Counted from the stretch's first letter, positions 24,556 to 33,335 are shown. The stretch: DNA of 63,523 nt from RBG-16-64-43 sp964353865 (GCA_964353865.1 CAYGXJ010000036.1:1-63523); one strand, 5' to 3'. The notes: a model not told the origin generated them from the letters alone. Program-made: numbers and translations.

Positions 24556-25401
24556 ATGGTCAAGATCATCACTGACACCACCGCCGGCCTGCCGCGGGAC
24601 CTCAGCACGAAGTTGGGGATCCCGGTGCTGCCGCAAATCGTCGTGTTCGGCGAAGAGTCCTATCGCGACGACTCCGAACTCGACACGGCGACCTTCCTGC
24701 AGAAGCTGCGCGCGGCGCGCGAACTGCCCAAGACGGCTGCACCGCCGCCGGCTCTCTTTGCGCCACACTTCAAACGATTCCTGGATCAAGGTCACTCGAT
24801 CATCTGCCTTCATCCGTCGGCCGAAGTCTCTGGGACGGTGCGCGGCGCGACGGTGGCCGCCCAGGATTTCCCCGGCGCGGATATCCGTGTGATCGACACG
24901 CGCAGCATCGCCGGCCCTATGGCCGCCATGGTGCTTGAGGCGCATGCCTGGGCGCAAGCGGGGCTTGCGGCGGCCGAGGTGGAGCGCCGGGTGCGCGAGA
25001 TGATGGGGCGCCAGATGATCTATTTCCTTGTGGACACGCTCGAGTATCTTCAAAAGGGCGGGCGCATCGGTGGCGCTCAGGCATTGGTCGGAGGGCTGCT
25101 GCAGGTCAAGCCGATCCTCACGCTGCGTGATGGCCGGGTGGAGGCCTTCGAACAACAGCGCACCAAAAAGCGCGCGGTGGGTCGCCTGGTCGAGCTCGTC
25201 GCCGGACTCTGCCCGCACAGCACGGAGAGCCACCTGTGCGTGATGCATGCCGATGCTCGCGCGGAGGCAGAAGCCATGGCGGCAGACCTGGCAGCCGCTC
25301 AGGGCATCCAGGTAATTCCAATCTATGAGCTGCCGCCGGCGATTGTTGTGCATGGCGGTCCGGGGGTCCTGGCGGTCGGCTTCTTCCGATCGGCCACCTG
25401 A
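24556..25401 (+). CDS. DegV-family fatty-acid-binding protein
   Basis: A 281-residue DegV protein. DegV/FakB proteins bind fatty acids and, where a FakA kinase is present, deliver them for phosphorylation. Visible features: KIITDTTAGLPRDLST at the N-terminus, the lipid-contacting HPSAEVSGTVRGA segment, DTRSIAGPMAAMVLEA, and YFLVDTLEYLQKGGRIGGAQALVGGLLQVKPI split around the conserved LQKGGRI motif. The C-terminal IVVHGGPGVLAVGFF also fits. No fakA is seen nearby. A strong hairpin terminator follows. Confidence 0.9.
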   Translation: MVKIITDTTAGLPRDLSTKLGIPVLPQIVVFGEESYRDDSELDTATFLQKLRAARELPKTAAPPPALFAPHFKRFLDQGHSIICLHPSAEVSGTVRGATVAAQDFPGADIRVIDTRSIAGPMAAMVLEAHAWAQAGLAAAEVERRVREMMGRQMIYFLVDTLEYLQKGGRIGGAQALVGGLLQVKPILTLRDGRVEAFEQQRTKKRAVGRLVELVAGLCPHSTESHLCVMHADARAEAEAMAADLAAAQGIQVIPIYELPPAIVVHGGPGVLAVGFFRSAT

Positions 25402-25475
25402 ATCGTTGCTTGTCTTGCGGAGCCTGCGCGGCGCATCGCTCTCGCCGCCTGTGCGCGCACCCATCTCCTGGGACT

Positions 25476-25505
25476 CTCAGGGGCGGCTGGTCAGCCGCCC
25501 CTGAG
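25476..25505 (+). terminator. Hairpin terminator after degV
   Basis: A perfect 13-bp stem, CTCAGGGGCGGCT / AGCCGCCCCTGAG, with loop GGTC, lies 74 bases after the degV stop. Only a weak T-rich stretch follows (TGTGCATTGTGT). Confidence 0.65.
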
Positions 25506-25643
25506 TGTGCATTGTGTCTGCCCAGCGCTTGTGCCGGTGTACCTGCATTCCGGCGGCCGGCGGCGTTGCCGGTTGCGCGTGGGATACAATGAGGCAGGCG
25601 TTCAACGCCGGTCAATTGCAGCATGTCGCGCGCAGGAGGTGGG

Positions 25644-26048
25644 ATGATGAAGCGCACACGACCAGCGGCCGCGAAGGTCCCGGCTGCGGGCCAGAATCTC
25701 GACTCGCTGCGCCAAGCGGTGCAGGCAAACCCCCGCGACGAGGTGATTGTGCTGCACCTGGCATGGGCGCTGTACGCCGAGCACGAGTTTACAGAGGCGG
25801 AGTCTTCCTTTGGGCAATGCGCTTCTTTGGCGCCGGATGACCCGGAGGGCACGTACGGCCTGGGTATGGCGCTGCGCGCGCAAGGCAAACGAGAGGTGGC
25901 GATTCCTGCGTTCGAGCAGGCGGCGCGATTGGCGGAGAGGCTCAGCGATCGAACGCGCGCGCAAATGCTCCATCGCCTGGCGATTGCCCATGTGCATTAC
26001 CTGCGCGACGGCGACTGGAATCTCGAGCAAGAGGTGTGGCGCCGATGA
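25644..26048 (+). CDS. Small TPR-repeat protein
   Basis: A 134-residue soluble protein built of tetratricopeptide-type helix pairs, visible as DEVIVLHLAWALYAEHEFTE, DDPEGTYGLGMALRAQGKR and RAQMLHRLAIAHVHYL. Such repeats mediate protein contacts. ATG 25644 directly follows AGGAGGTGGG, which decides the start over the ATG at 25623. Its stop overlaps the start of the UROD-like gene (ATGA), so the two proteins are translationally coupled and may interact. The precise role is unknown. Confidence 0.78.
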   Translation: MMKRTRPAAAKVPAAGQNLDSLRQAVQANPRDEVIVLHLAWALYAEHEFTEAESSFGQCASLAPDDPEGTYGLGMALRAQGKREVAIPAFEQAARLAERLSDRTRAQMLHRLAIAHVHYLRDGDWNLEQEVWRR

Positions 26049-27049
26049 ATGTGAGCCACCGCGAGCGTCTCCAAGCCGTGCTGAGAGGCGAGGCACCGGA
26101 TCAAGTGCCGGTGGCTTTGTGGCGGCACTTCCCGGTGGACGACCAGGAGCCGCAGCTGCTGGCCAATGCGGTCCTGGCCTTTCAGCAGGAGTACGACTTC
26201 GACCTGATCAAGGTGACGCCGGCCTCGAGCTTCTCGGTGCGCGATTGGGGGGTCACCGATGTATGGGAGGGTGATGCGGAGGGCGTGCGTCGCTACGCAA
26301 CGCGGGCCATACAAGCGCCTCGCGATTGGGAGCGATTGGCGGTCCTCAACGTTCGGCGAGGGGCTCTGGGCGCGCAACTTAGTTGCCTTAAAACGATCTG
26401 CTGCGCATCGGGCGGCACGACGCCGGTGCTGCAGACCATCTTCAACCCGCTCTCGCAGGCGCGCCATCTGGCTGGGGGAGGGACCTTGCTCGAGCACCTT
26501 CGTCGCTGGCCGGAGGCCGTGGCCGCCGGCCTGGAGACGATCACCCGCGTCACCTGCGAGTTTGTCGGTGCATGCTTTGAGGTTGGGCTGGATGGCATCT
26601 TCCTGGCATCGCAGCATGCCTCCTTCCGAGTACTCTCCGGCCCGGAGTATCAGTTGTTCGGCCGGCCGTTCGACCTGCGCGTGCTGTCCGCGGCCAGTGC
26701 CGGGTGGCTGAACATGCTCCACTTGCATGGACAGGCGGTGATGTTTGCCGAGCTGAGTGACTACCCGGTTCAGAGCGTGAACTGGCACGACCGCGAATCC
26801 GGACCCGCGTTGGCTGACGGAGCGCGCATCGCGCGCAAGGTTGTATGCGGCGGGTGGGAGCAGTGGCAGACGATGGTCCGTGGCGACCCGGCGCGCGTGC
26901 GGGATCAAGCTCGTGATGCGATTCAGCAGATGTCGGGGCGCAACCTGATCCTGGGCACTGGATGTGTTGTGCCGATCGTTGCTCCGCGTGCCAACCTGCT
27001 GGCGGCCGCCCGGGCCGGCATGGACGGCGGCTTAGGCCCTTGCTCTTGA
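26045..27049 (+). CDS. Uroporphyrinogen decarboxylase-family protein, not HemE
   Basis: A 334-residue member of the UROD superfamily, which includes HemE and corrinoid methyltransferases. Family features are the N-terminal HRERLQAVLRGEAPDQVPVA and the C-terminal GRNLILGTGCVVPIVAP segment typical of the wider family. It is not heme-type HemE: the HemE N-terminal substrate loop is absent and an unusual WRHFPVDDQ segment is present. Overlaps on both sides (ATGA with the TPR gene, TGATG with the lipoprotein) place it in a tight three-gene operon. Substrate unknown. Confidence 0.78.
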   Translation: MNVSHRERLQAVLRGEAPDQVPVALWRHFPVDDQEPQLLANAVLAFQQEYDFDLIKVTPASSFSVRDWGVTDVWEGDAEGVRRYATRAIQAPRDWERLAVLNVRRGALGAQLSCLKTICCASGGTTPVLQTIFNPLSQARHLAGGGTLLEHLRRWPEAVAAGLETITRVTCEFVGACFEVGLDGIFLASQHASFRVLSGPEYQLFGRPFDLRVLSAASAGWLNMLHLHGQAVMFAELSDYPVQSVNWHDRESGPALADGARIARKVVCGGWEQWQTMVRGDPARVRDQARDAIQQMSGRNLILGTGCVVPIVAPRANLLAAARAGMDGGLGPCS

Positions 27050-28668
27050 TGCACGGCGCGAGAGAGTCTTCCAGAACGCACTCTCATAGTGATAGAGCTG
27101 GTGGCCGAGAGCGCGAGCGTGGCCAGGACCAAAGCGGCTGGCGGCCAATGCTTGCCGCGCTGGTTATGTGCGCCGGCGTCCTGGCCACATTGCTGCTTGG
27201 CGCATGCGTCTCCACGGAGGCGGAGCCGTCCCAACCTCCCACAGCGCTTGCAGCGACCCCCGCATCGAGCCAGGCAACGCCGACGCAAGTGCAGCCGCTC
27301 CTTCTGGCGCCCACCACCGAAAGCGATTTCGCGGAGGAGCCTGCAGGTTGCCGAGCTCCAATAGAGGACTACACGCGAGTCAGAGTCAATGGCAAGTGGA
27401 TCAACCGGCGGACACTTGGCATGTTGGAGTACGCGCAATCCCTTTACGGCGGCCCGATTGATGTACGCGGGCCGGCACTTACCCAAGGCAGCTACTCCAA
27501 CAATGGGGCCGCGTCGTTTGGGACTCACCTCGGCGGAGGCGCGGTCGACCTGTCCGTTATTCGCCCGGGTGGGTCGGATGTGCTGTACAGCGAGGTCGAG
27601 CGGCTGGTTCGGGCATTGCGCGTCGCCGGCTTCGCGGCCTGGTTGCGTGACTGGGGCGAACTGAGCGAGGGCTCGGGGATTCACATCCATGCGGTTGCCA
27701 TCGGTGATCGCGAGCTTTCGGATTCGGCGCGCGAGCAACTGACCGGCCCCTTCGGCTACTTTCGCGGGTACTCGGGCCTGCCCACCGCCAGCGCGATCCC
27801 CGAACTTGACCACCATGGTGGGCCGATCGTCTGCCAATGGATGCGAGAACAAGGTTACGAGGATTTGCGCCCGCAGGGCGAGACGTGGCCGGTCGACTGG
27901 CCTCGCGCGGGATGGCGAGACCGGCTTCCCGCCGCCGCCGCGACATACTTGGCGGAAGACCAGGCTCAGGCCGTTGCTCAGGCGCGCCGCATCGACTTCC
28001 TGCAGGGCGGGTATGAGGATCCCTCGAACATGTGCGGTCCGCTGGCCGGGGCGATTCTCCGCGATGCGGGCCTCTTGCCTTCCCGCATCGGCCCGCTGAA
28101 CGACCTGCACAACTATTGGCTGGCCAATCCTTCCACGAACAAGCGGCCGTGGTCGCTCTTTCCGCCGCAAGAGTACGAGGTTTTCTCATTCCATGAGAGC
28201 ATCCGAACGTTCGATTTCGGCGCCTGGCCCTTGCAGGCCGGCGACTTTGTCTACACTCACGCCGGGCGCGCCGAATACGACCACATGTTCATTGTCACCG
28301 AAGTGGATGCCGCGGGCCGCGCCTATACCGTCACCAACCAGCAGCAGCCGGACGGCAGCTATCGTATCGAGCGATTCATGCTCTATGATCCGCAGGACGA
28401 GGCTCTCGGGGTGATGCGGGATTTGTGGGTGCGCAGCGCGCGCTTGGGGCGCACCGGCCTGGCGGGCTTCGAGGTGTTGCGGCGGGTGGGGGTGAGCCAG
28501 GCGCGAGGTTCGGCCTACCGGTACAGCGTTGAACCGGGAGACACGCTGGCCCTTGTCGCCGCGAAGTTCGACACAATCCTGCAGGCGATCGAGCACGCCA
28601 ATCCGGACTTGGCGCTCCCGCTGCGAGTAGGCCAGTCGTTGACCGTGCTGATCGGGCTCGGCGGGTGA
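27049..28668 (+). CDS. Putative cell-wall hydrolase lipoprotein: M15-like, NlpC/CHAP-like and LysM regions
   Basis: A 539-residue predicted lipoprotein. After a polar N-terminal 30 residues comes a hydrophobic stretch and a lipobox (LLGAC, Cys 53), then an Ala/Pro/Thr linker. A first region has GTHLGGGAVDLS with His and Asp at the M15 carboxypeptidase spacing and a later GIHIHAVAIGD, so a zinc peptidase-like domain is likely. A second region has SNMCGPLAGAILRDAG and YDHMFIVTEVD, which resemble the Cys/His of NlpC/P60 or CHAP hydrolases. The C-terminal ~45 residues form a LysM (YSVEPGDTLALVAAKFDTIL). ATG 27049 overlaps the upstream stop; ATG 27148 is an alternative. Domain boundaries are approximate. 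Confidence 0.72.
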   Translation: MHGARESSRTHSHSDRAGGRERERGQDQSGWRPMLAALVMCAGVLATLLLGACVSTEAEPSQPPTALAATPASSQATPTQVQPLLLAPTTESDFAEEPAGCRAPIEDYTRVRVNGKWINRRTLGMLEYAQSLYGGPIDVRGPALTQGSYSNNGAASFGTHLGGGAVDLSVIRPGGSDVLYSEVERLVRALRVAGFAAWLRDWGELSEGSGIHIHAVAIGDRELSDSAREQLTGPFGYFRGYSGLPTASAIPELDHHGGPIVCQWMREQGYEDLRPQGETWPVDWPRAGWRDRLPAAAATYLAEDQAQAVAQARRIDFLQGGYEDPSNMCGPLAGAILRDAGLLPSRIGPLNDLHNYWLANPSTNKRPWSLFPPQEYEVFSFHESIRTFDFGAWPLQAGDFVYTHAGRAEYDHMFIVTEVDAAGRAYTVTNQQQPDGSYRIERFMLYDPQDEALGVMRDLWVRSARLGRTGLAGFEVLRRVGVSQARGSAYRYSVEPGDTLALVAAKFDTILQAIEHANPDLALPLRVGQSLTVLIGLGG

Positions 28669-28882
28669 TCGGAGCACGCAGGCGGGGGCGGCGGGTATCG
28701 TGAGTGATTGGGCAGCGGGTGCCGCATGGATCTGCCGTCGGCCGAGCATGGTTCCGTGCTCGTTGTGAACGCCGAGTGGGGCAAATCGCTGGCTGCGTGA
28801 TACCTTGCACAGCGGCCGGCGACAATATACACTCCCAACGCCGCATGCAACCGTGCTAGGCTCACCAGAGGGCGCGAGATCG
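28669..28882 (+). other. Upstream part of the lipoprotein-folD intergenic region
   Basis: The 357-base gap before folD holds no credible ORF. Its left part contains a possible promoter (TTGCAC, 28805-28810; TACACT, 28828-28833). The right part contains the inverted repeat annotated separately. A CAACCGTG octamer occurs twice, near 28845 and inside the inverted-repeat loop. No tRNA was seen. Confidence 0.5.
28805..28833 (+). promoter_or_regulatory. Possible folD promoter
   Basis: TTGCAC, a 17-base spacer and TACACT. Each element matches the sigma-70 consensus at about four of six bases. The leader to folD would be about 185 bases long. Confidence 0.35.
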
Positions 28883-28941
28883 CATGCCTCGCCGCCCTCA
28901 CATACAACCGTGTGCATCCGTCGCGGCCCAGGCGAGGCATG
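28883..28941 (+). promoter_or_regulatory. Perfect 11-bp inverted repeat in folD leader (possible RNA structure)
   Basis: CATGCCTCGCC (28883-28893) pairs exactly with GGCGAGGCATG (28931-28941). The 37-base interior can form a small CACA/TGTG hairpin. It lies 84 bases before the folD start and is downstream of the proposed promoter, so it would be in the transcript. It does not match a riboswitch class I recognise. Confidence 0.45.
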
Positions 28942-29025
28942 GGGACGCGTCGAGAAAGATGTGAACCCCCCGTCCAATAGTCCGAAATCCTCGCATCACT
29001 CTGGGGAATCCATTCAGGAGGCAAC

Positions 29026-29907
29026 ATGACAGCGAGCATCATCGATGGCAAGTTGATCGCGGAACAGGTCCGCGGGGAGGTCGCCGAGGAAGTGACCAAG
29101 CTGACTGGGGCAGGCATGCCTCGGCCGGGTCTCGCCACGGTCTTGGTCGGCGACAATCCTGCGTCTCACGTGTACGTGAAGTCGAAGCGCAAGTCGTGCG
29201 AGGAGCTGGGCATTGAATCCTACGGCTTTGAGCTGCCGGCCACGGCGACCCAAGAGGAATTGGACAGCCTGTTGGTCAAGCTCAATGCCGATCCGAAGGT
29301 GAACGGGATCCTGGTGCAGTTGCCGTTGCCCGGCCATCTGGATGAGGAGCACGCCCTGAGCCTGATCAGCATCGAGAAGGACGTGGATGGATTTCATCCG
29401 GTCAACGTGGGTCGCCTGGCGATGAAGCGCCGCGACCCGATCTTCGTGCCCTGCACTCCCGCGGGATGCATCGTGCTGCTGCAGCGCTCGGGATGCAAAC
29501 TCGAGGGCAAGCGCGCCGTCGTGCTCGGCCGGTCGAACATTGTCGGCATGCCGGCCGCCCTCTTGCTGGTCCGCGAAAACGCGACGGTGACGATTTGCCA
29601 CTCCAAGACCGAGAACCTGCCGGATGTGGTGCGCGAGGCCGACATCCTCATCGCGGCCATTGGGCGAGCGCGGTTCGTCAAGGGCAGCTGGGTGAAGCCG
29701 GGCGCCTACGTCATTGACGTCGGCATCAACCAAATTGAAGATGCCAGCAAGAAGAGCGGCCACCGCCTGGTGGGCGACGTGGACTTCGATGAGGTCAAGG
29801 AGGTGGCGGGCGCCATCACCCCCGTGCCGGGCGGGGTGGGGCCGATGACCATCGCCATGCTGATGCGCAATGTCGTGCGCGCGGCGAAAGCGGCATCGAA
29901 GAAGTAG
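29026..29907 (+). CDS. folD: Methylenetetrahydrofolate dehydrogenase / cyclohydrolase FolD
   Basis: FolD interconverts methylene-, methenyl- and formyl-tetrahydrofolate in one-carbon metabolism. The 293-residue protein has the substrate-site YVKSKRKSCEELGI with the catalytic Lys, LVQLPLPGHLDEE, KDVDGFHPVNVGRL, PCTPAGCIVLL and the NAD(P)-binding GRSNIVGMPAALLL, ending with VPGGVGPMTIAML. ATG 29026 follows CAGGAGGCAAC. It is monocistronic, with a long leader and a strong terminator downstream. Confidence 0.97.
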   Translation: MTASIIDGKLIAEQVRGEVAEEVTKLTGAGMPRPGLATVLVGDNPASHVYVKSKRKSCEELGIESYGFELPATATQEELDSLLVKLNADPKVNGILVQLPLPGHLDEEHALSLISIEKDVDGFHPVNVGRLAMKRRDPIFVPCTPAGCIVLLQRSGCKLEGKRAVVLGRSNIVGMPAALLLVRENATVTICHSKTENLPDVVREADILIAAIGRARFVKGSWVKPGAYVIDVGINQIEDASKKSGHRLVGDVDFDEVKEVAGAITPVPGGVGPMTIAMLMRNVVRAAKAASKK

Positions 29908-29933
29908 ACTCTCCCATCAACAAAAGAAGAAGA

Positions 29934-29961
29934 AAACACCCCGGCTCAGTCCGGGGTGTTT
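29934..29961. terminator. Terminator after folD (possibly bidirectional)
   Basis: An 11-bp stem, AAACACCCCGG / CCGGGGTGTTT, with a CTCAGT loop, lies 26 bases after folD. A purine-rich AAGAAGAAGAAAA precedes it, giving a T-rich tail on the minus strand. It separates folD from the convergent membrane gene. Confidence 0.8.
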
Positions 29962-30020
29962 GATTCATGGATGCTCGAGGGAAATCATGGGGAGGCCTCG
30001 CGCCCGATGCCCCGGCAGGA

Positions 30021-31733
30021 TCACGGAGGTGCCTCGGGCAGCAGGCGGAACCCGCCCGCGAGGTTGCCCGGCTCGAGCAGCGCCAGGCGATCGGAGAAAT
30101 GGGTCGTGCAGGGCAGGGGAGTATCCCAACACTCGTCCTCGCTCGTTGGCACGTTCACCGCCAGGCCGGTGTGGGTAACCTGCACACTGTATTCGGGTAT
30201 GCGCCAGCTGCGTCGCGCGTCAAGCAGGGTGCGAGCACTGAGCGAGAGCTTCCAGGGTGCCAGCGGCGCGACCCAGATGAAGAACGTCAATGCGATGACG
30301 GCCAAGGCGGCCGGGCCGCGGTCCCCGCCGATCAGCCCGGCCACCAAGACAAACCCGAGAATCAGCAAGGCGAGCAGCGCCCAAAAGGCCGACCCGGCAA
30401 AACGAGGCGCAGGCGCGGTGACCAGCCAGTAGGCAATGGAGAGCAGGGGGATGGCTGTCAGTGCAATCACGCGCCTCGCATCGTGCTGGGTGCCGGCGCG
30501 GCCCGGCCATAGCGCGAGTGTGAACAGAAGTAGTCCGGCCGAGACCTCTGCGGGCTTGGCGATCGAATTGGGCAGGTTGCGCAGCCAGTTCGCTACCCAC
30601 GCCATACCCGGCACAATCTGGTCGGGAGACACGCCTGGGTTGCGGGCGCGAATCACGATCCAATCCAGCTCGTTGAGTGCCAAGTCCGGAGGCACACGCC
30701 ATGTCGCTGGGAGCGCAAAAGCTGTGCTGGGAAAGAAGGGATACCCACTGAGCAGGATTCCACGCGCGATCCAACCGCCAGCAATGAGCAGCCCGAGAGA
30801 GAGCGCCGGCCACAGCTCGAGGGCCCGTGCCCGCAGGGTGAGCCGCCGGTGCTGCCACAGCCATGCCAGCCAGATGATGAATACGGCCGACAAGCCGAAT
30901 GCCAGAAACGACTGCTTGCAGGCGACGCCCGCCGCGCCCAGCAGGGTGACCCGAGCGACGTCGCGAGCCTCCACTCCACGTTCCGCGCGCAAGAGACTGT
31001 CCAAGCATTCTCCCAGGAGGACAATTCCCAGAAGGAAGGGTGCGCTGTCAGGCGAGAGGCTGAAGAACCGCTCGTCGTTCATCTGATGGAGCGCGGGTGC
31101 GAACATGAGCGCGTAGAACATCCAGCGCGGCGTGCCATCGCGAGGCGCGGAGACACCCCGGCGCAACGAAAGGACGCCCAGCGCGACGACCTGGACGAGC
31201 AGCAGGCCGTTGGCGAGCTGATAGGCGTTGCCCACAAACGGGCCGAGATCCAGCATGGCGCCATACAACAAGAAAGACGGGTTGAAGGCCAGCCGTGGGA
31301 TGAGGTTGCCGAGCCCGCGCACGAGGGGGTAGGCGCTGCTCCAGGCGACCGAGCCAAGGTGATACTCGCCCGAATCGCCTTCGATGAGCGGGGCGGTGGA
31401 GCGCAGCGCGACAAACACCGCGAGGGCCGCGATGACCAGCAGGGCCACCAACGGCGGCCGACGCTGCCGGGCAATCAGTTGGCGGATTTCCTGCCCGCGC
31501 AGGGCAAGCCCGAGAACCCCAAGGGCAATGATCAAAACCGCCCCCCACGGGCGGATGGGCAATACGAAGTTGACGAGTTGCAGCAGAAGAATAGCCAGAG
31601 CCCACCCGATCCAGAACGCGATGGGCAGGTCGCTCAGGTCGTCGAGATGGCGGCCAAGCCAGGGTCGCGGCAGTGTGCCGAGGCCGATGAGGACAGCGCT
31701 CCAGAATGCGAAGCCAACTAGAATGAGTAGCAT
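30021..31733 (-). CDS. Large multipass membrane protein (LIC_10190-like)
   Basis: A 570-residue protein with about 12 or more hydrophobic segments, starting MLLILVGFAFWSAVLIGLG. A segment between membrane passes (APLIEGDSGEYHLGSVAW) recalls the acidic first loop of GT-C-type glycosyltransferases, and the overall pattern resembles LIC_10190-like membrane proteins. No catalytic assignment is possible. ATG 31733 is chosen because AAAGAGGTGCCG precedes it; the frame open to 31847 has no better start. It faces away from the purine cluster, with a 228-base divergent intergenic region. Confidence 0.55.
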   Translation of the reverse strand: MLLILVGFAFWSAVLIGLGTLPRPWLGRHLDDLSDLPIAFWIGWALAILLLQLVNFVLPIRPWGAVLIIALGVLGLALRGQEIRQLIARQRRPPLVALLVIAALAVFVALRSTAPLIEGDSGEYHLGSVAWSSAYPLVRGLGNLIPRLAFNPSFLLYGAMLDLGPFVGNAYQLANGLLLVQVVALGVLSLRRGVSAPRDGTPRWMFYALMFAPALHQMNDERFFSLSPDSAPFLLGIVLLGECLDSLLRAERGVEARDVARVTLLGAAGVACKQSFLAFGLSAVFIIWLAWLWQHRRLTLRARALELWPALSLGLLIAGGWIARGILLSGYPFFPSTAFALPATWRVPPDLALNELDWIVIRARNPGVSPDQIVPGMAWVANWLRNLPNSIAKPAEVSAGLLLFTLALWPGRAGTQHDARRVIALTAIPLLSIAYWLVTAPAPRFAGSAFWALLALLILGFVLVAGLIGGDRGPAALAVIALTFFIWVAPLAPWKLSLSARTLLDARRSWRIPEYSVQVTHTGLAVNVPTSEDECWDTPLPCTTHFSDRLALLEPGNLAGGFRLLPEAPP

Positions 31734-31877
31734 CGGCACCTCTTTGGCGTCGTCTGCGGCAATAGTCGGGGCCGTCGGGGGCCCGCCACTCGCGCCCTCG
31801 GCGCTGAAGGATTCTAACCTGGCGCGTGCCAGGCGGGCAACGGTCATAGCTGCGCGACCGAGTGGAAGAAGACGGAG

Positions 31878-31906
31878 TTGGCAATCCCGCGATTCTATTG
31901 TAAGAT
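31878..31906 (+). promoter_or_regulatory. Promoter of the purine cluster
   Basis: TTGGCA (31878-31883), a 17-base spacer and TAAGAT (31901-31906). Transcription would start near 31913, about 49 bases before the first gene. The -10 is overlapped by the inverted repeat annotated next. Confidence 0.6.
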
Positions 31907-31917
31907 GTCAGACAATA
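31896..31917. promoter_or_regulatory. Candidate operator overlapping the -10 of the purine cluster
   Basis: TATTGT (31896-31901) and ACAATA (31912-31917) are perfect inverted 6-mers whose centres are 16 bases apart. They flank and overlap the -10 hexamer, the position expected for a repressor site. The GntR/UTRA protein encoded at 35130 is the obvious candidate ligand-controlled repressor, but no binding evidence exists. Confidence 0.5.
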
Positions 31918-31961
31918 AGGTGCACCCGAAGTGAGGGCTTGAGGGGCTGTGGAGAGGACTG

Positions 31962-33326
31962 ATGCCCACGCTGCTTGTCCGCCATGCCAAGGTGCTGGTG
32001 ACGATGAATGACCGCCGCGAGGAAATCCTCGACGGCGGCTTTTTTGCCCGTGAGGGTTGGATCGAGCAGGTCGGGCTGAGTAGTGGGCTGCCGCAAGCAG
32101 CCGATCACGTACTCGATTTGACGGGCCACGTCGTTGTCCCCGGCATGGTCAATGCCCACCACCACCTTTACCAAACCCTGACCCGCTCTGTGCCGGCCGC
32201 GCAGGATGCGGACTTGTTCCACTGGCTCAAGACGCTGTATCCGATCTGGGCCCGCATGACGCCGCAAGCCATCCGCGTATCCACTCAGGTGGGGCTGGCG
32301 GAGCTGGCTCTTTCAGGATGCACCACGGCTTCGGATCACCTGTACATCTTCCCCAACGGCGCACGGCTCGATGACGAGATCGAGGCTGCCCAACAAATCG
32401 GGATGCGCTTTCATGCCTCGCGCGGCTCGATGAGCCTGGGGGAATCCAAGGGCGGGCTGCCGCCGGATCGAGTCGTGGAGCGCGAGGAAGACATTCTGCG
32501 CGACACACGCCGCTTGATCGAGGCCTATCATGATCCGCGGCCCGGCGCGATGCTGCGGGTGGCCGTGGCGCCGTGCTCGCCCTTCTCGGTCAGTGAGGCC
32601 TTGATGCGGGAGGCCGCCGAGCTCGCGCGCAGCTACGCTGTCCGGCTGCACACGCACCTGGCCGAGACGAAGGACGAGGAGCGTTTCTGCCTCGAGCGTT
32701 TCGGCCGGCGCCCGGTGGGCCTGGCGGAGGATCTGGGGTGGGTCGGTCAAGACGTCTGGTATGCGCATGGCGTGCACCTCAACGCGAGCGAGGTGGAGCG
32801 GCTCGCGGCAACGCACACGGGCGTCGCCCACTGTCCTTCCTCCAACATGCGTCTGGCTTCGGGCATTGCCCCGCTGCGGCAATACATGCAGCGCGGTGTC
32901 CGTGTGGGGTTGGGTGTGGATGGCTCAGCCAGCAATGACGGGTCGCATATGCTGGCCGAGGCGCGCCAGGCCATGCTGCTCGATCGGCTTGCCATGACAT
33001 TGGAGCCCGAACCGCGGGCCCTGCTCACCGGGCGCCAGGCGCTCGAATTGGCCACACGCGGAGGAGCGTCCGTACTTGGACGTGACGACATCGGCGCGCT
33101 CACTGCCGGTCGATGCGCCGACTTTGCCGCCTTCGACATGCGCAGTCTGCCGTACGCTGGGAGCCTGCACGACCCGGTGGCGGCGCTGGTCTTTTGCGCA
33201 CCCCAGCCGGTCGACCAGCTGTACGTCCACGGCCGTTGCATCGTGAAAGACCGTGTGCTGCAGACGGCGGAAGTCCCCGTCCTGGTCGAGCAGCACAACC
33301 GCATTGCGGCAAGCATGTTGAGTTGA
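31962..33326 (+). CDS. 8-oxoguanine deaminase (amidohydrolase)
   Basis: A 454-residue amidohydrolase-superfamily enzyme predicted to deaminate 8-oxoguanine to uric acid and ammonia. Metal ligands are seen in GMVNAHHHLYQTLTRS, HTHLAETKDEERF and YAHGVHLNASE, and the C-terminal active-site Asp in GLGVDGSASNDGSHML. The SASNDG form and HCPSSNMRLASG match the 8-oxoguanine deaminase branch better than SsnA or plain guanine deaminase, though these are close. ATG 31962 follows GGAGAGGACTG. It is the first gene of the purine cluster and ends nine bases before the adenine deaminase. Confidence 0.85.
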   Translation: MPTLLVRHAKVLVTMNDRREEILDGGFFAREGWIEQVGLSSGLPQAADHVLDLTGHVVVPGMVNAHHHLYQTLTRSVPAAQDADLFHWLKTLYPIWARMTPQAIRVSTQVGLAELALSGCTTASDHLYIFPNGARLDDEIEAAQQIGMRFHASRGSMSLGESKGGLPPDRVVEREEDILRDTRRLIEAYHDPRPGAMLRVAVAPCSPFSVSEALMREAAELARSYAVRLHTHLAETKDEERFCLERFGRRPVGLAEDLGWVGQDVWYAHGVHLNASEVERLAATHTGVAHCPSSNMRLASGIAPLRQYMQRGVRVGLGVDGSASNDGSHMLAEARQAMLLDRLAMTLEPEPRALLTGRQALELATRGGASVLGRDDIGALTAGRCADFAAFDMRSLPYAGSLHDPVAALVFCAPQPVDQLYVHGRCIVKDRVLQTAEVPVLVEQHNRIAASMLS

Positions 33327-33335
33327 GGAGAGACT

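Noticed and set aside
26045..27049. HemE (heme biosynthesis) assignment
   Set aside because: Only superfamily similarity. The HemE N-terminal substrate loop is missing and there are no heme genes nearby.
28900..28941. ZTP riboswitch upstream of folD
   Set aside because: A CGCCTGGGCC string occurs only on the opposite strand, and the conserved ZTP core is absent on the folD strand.
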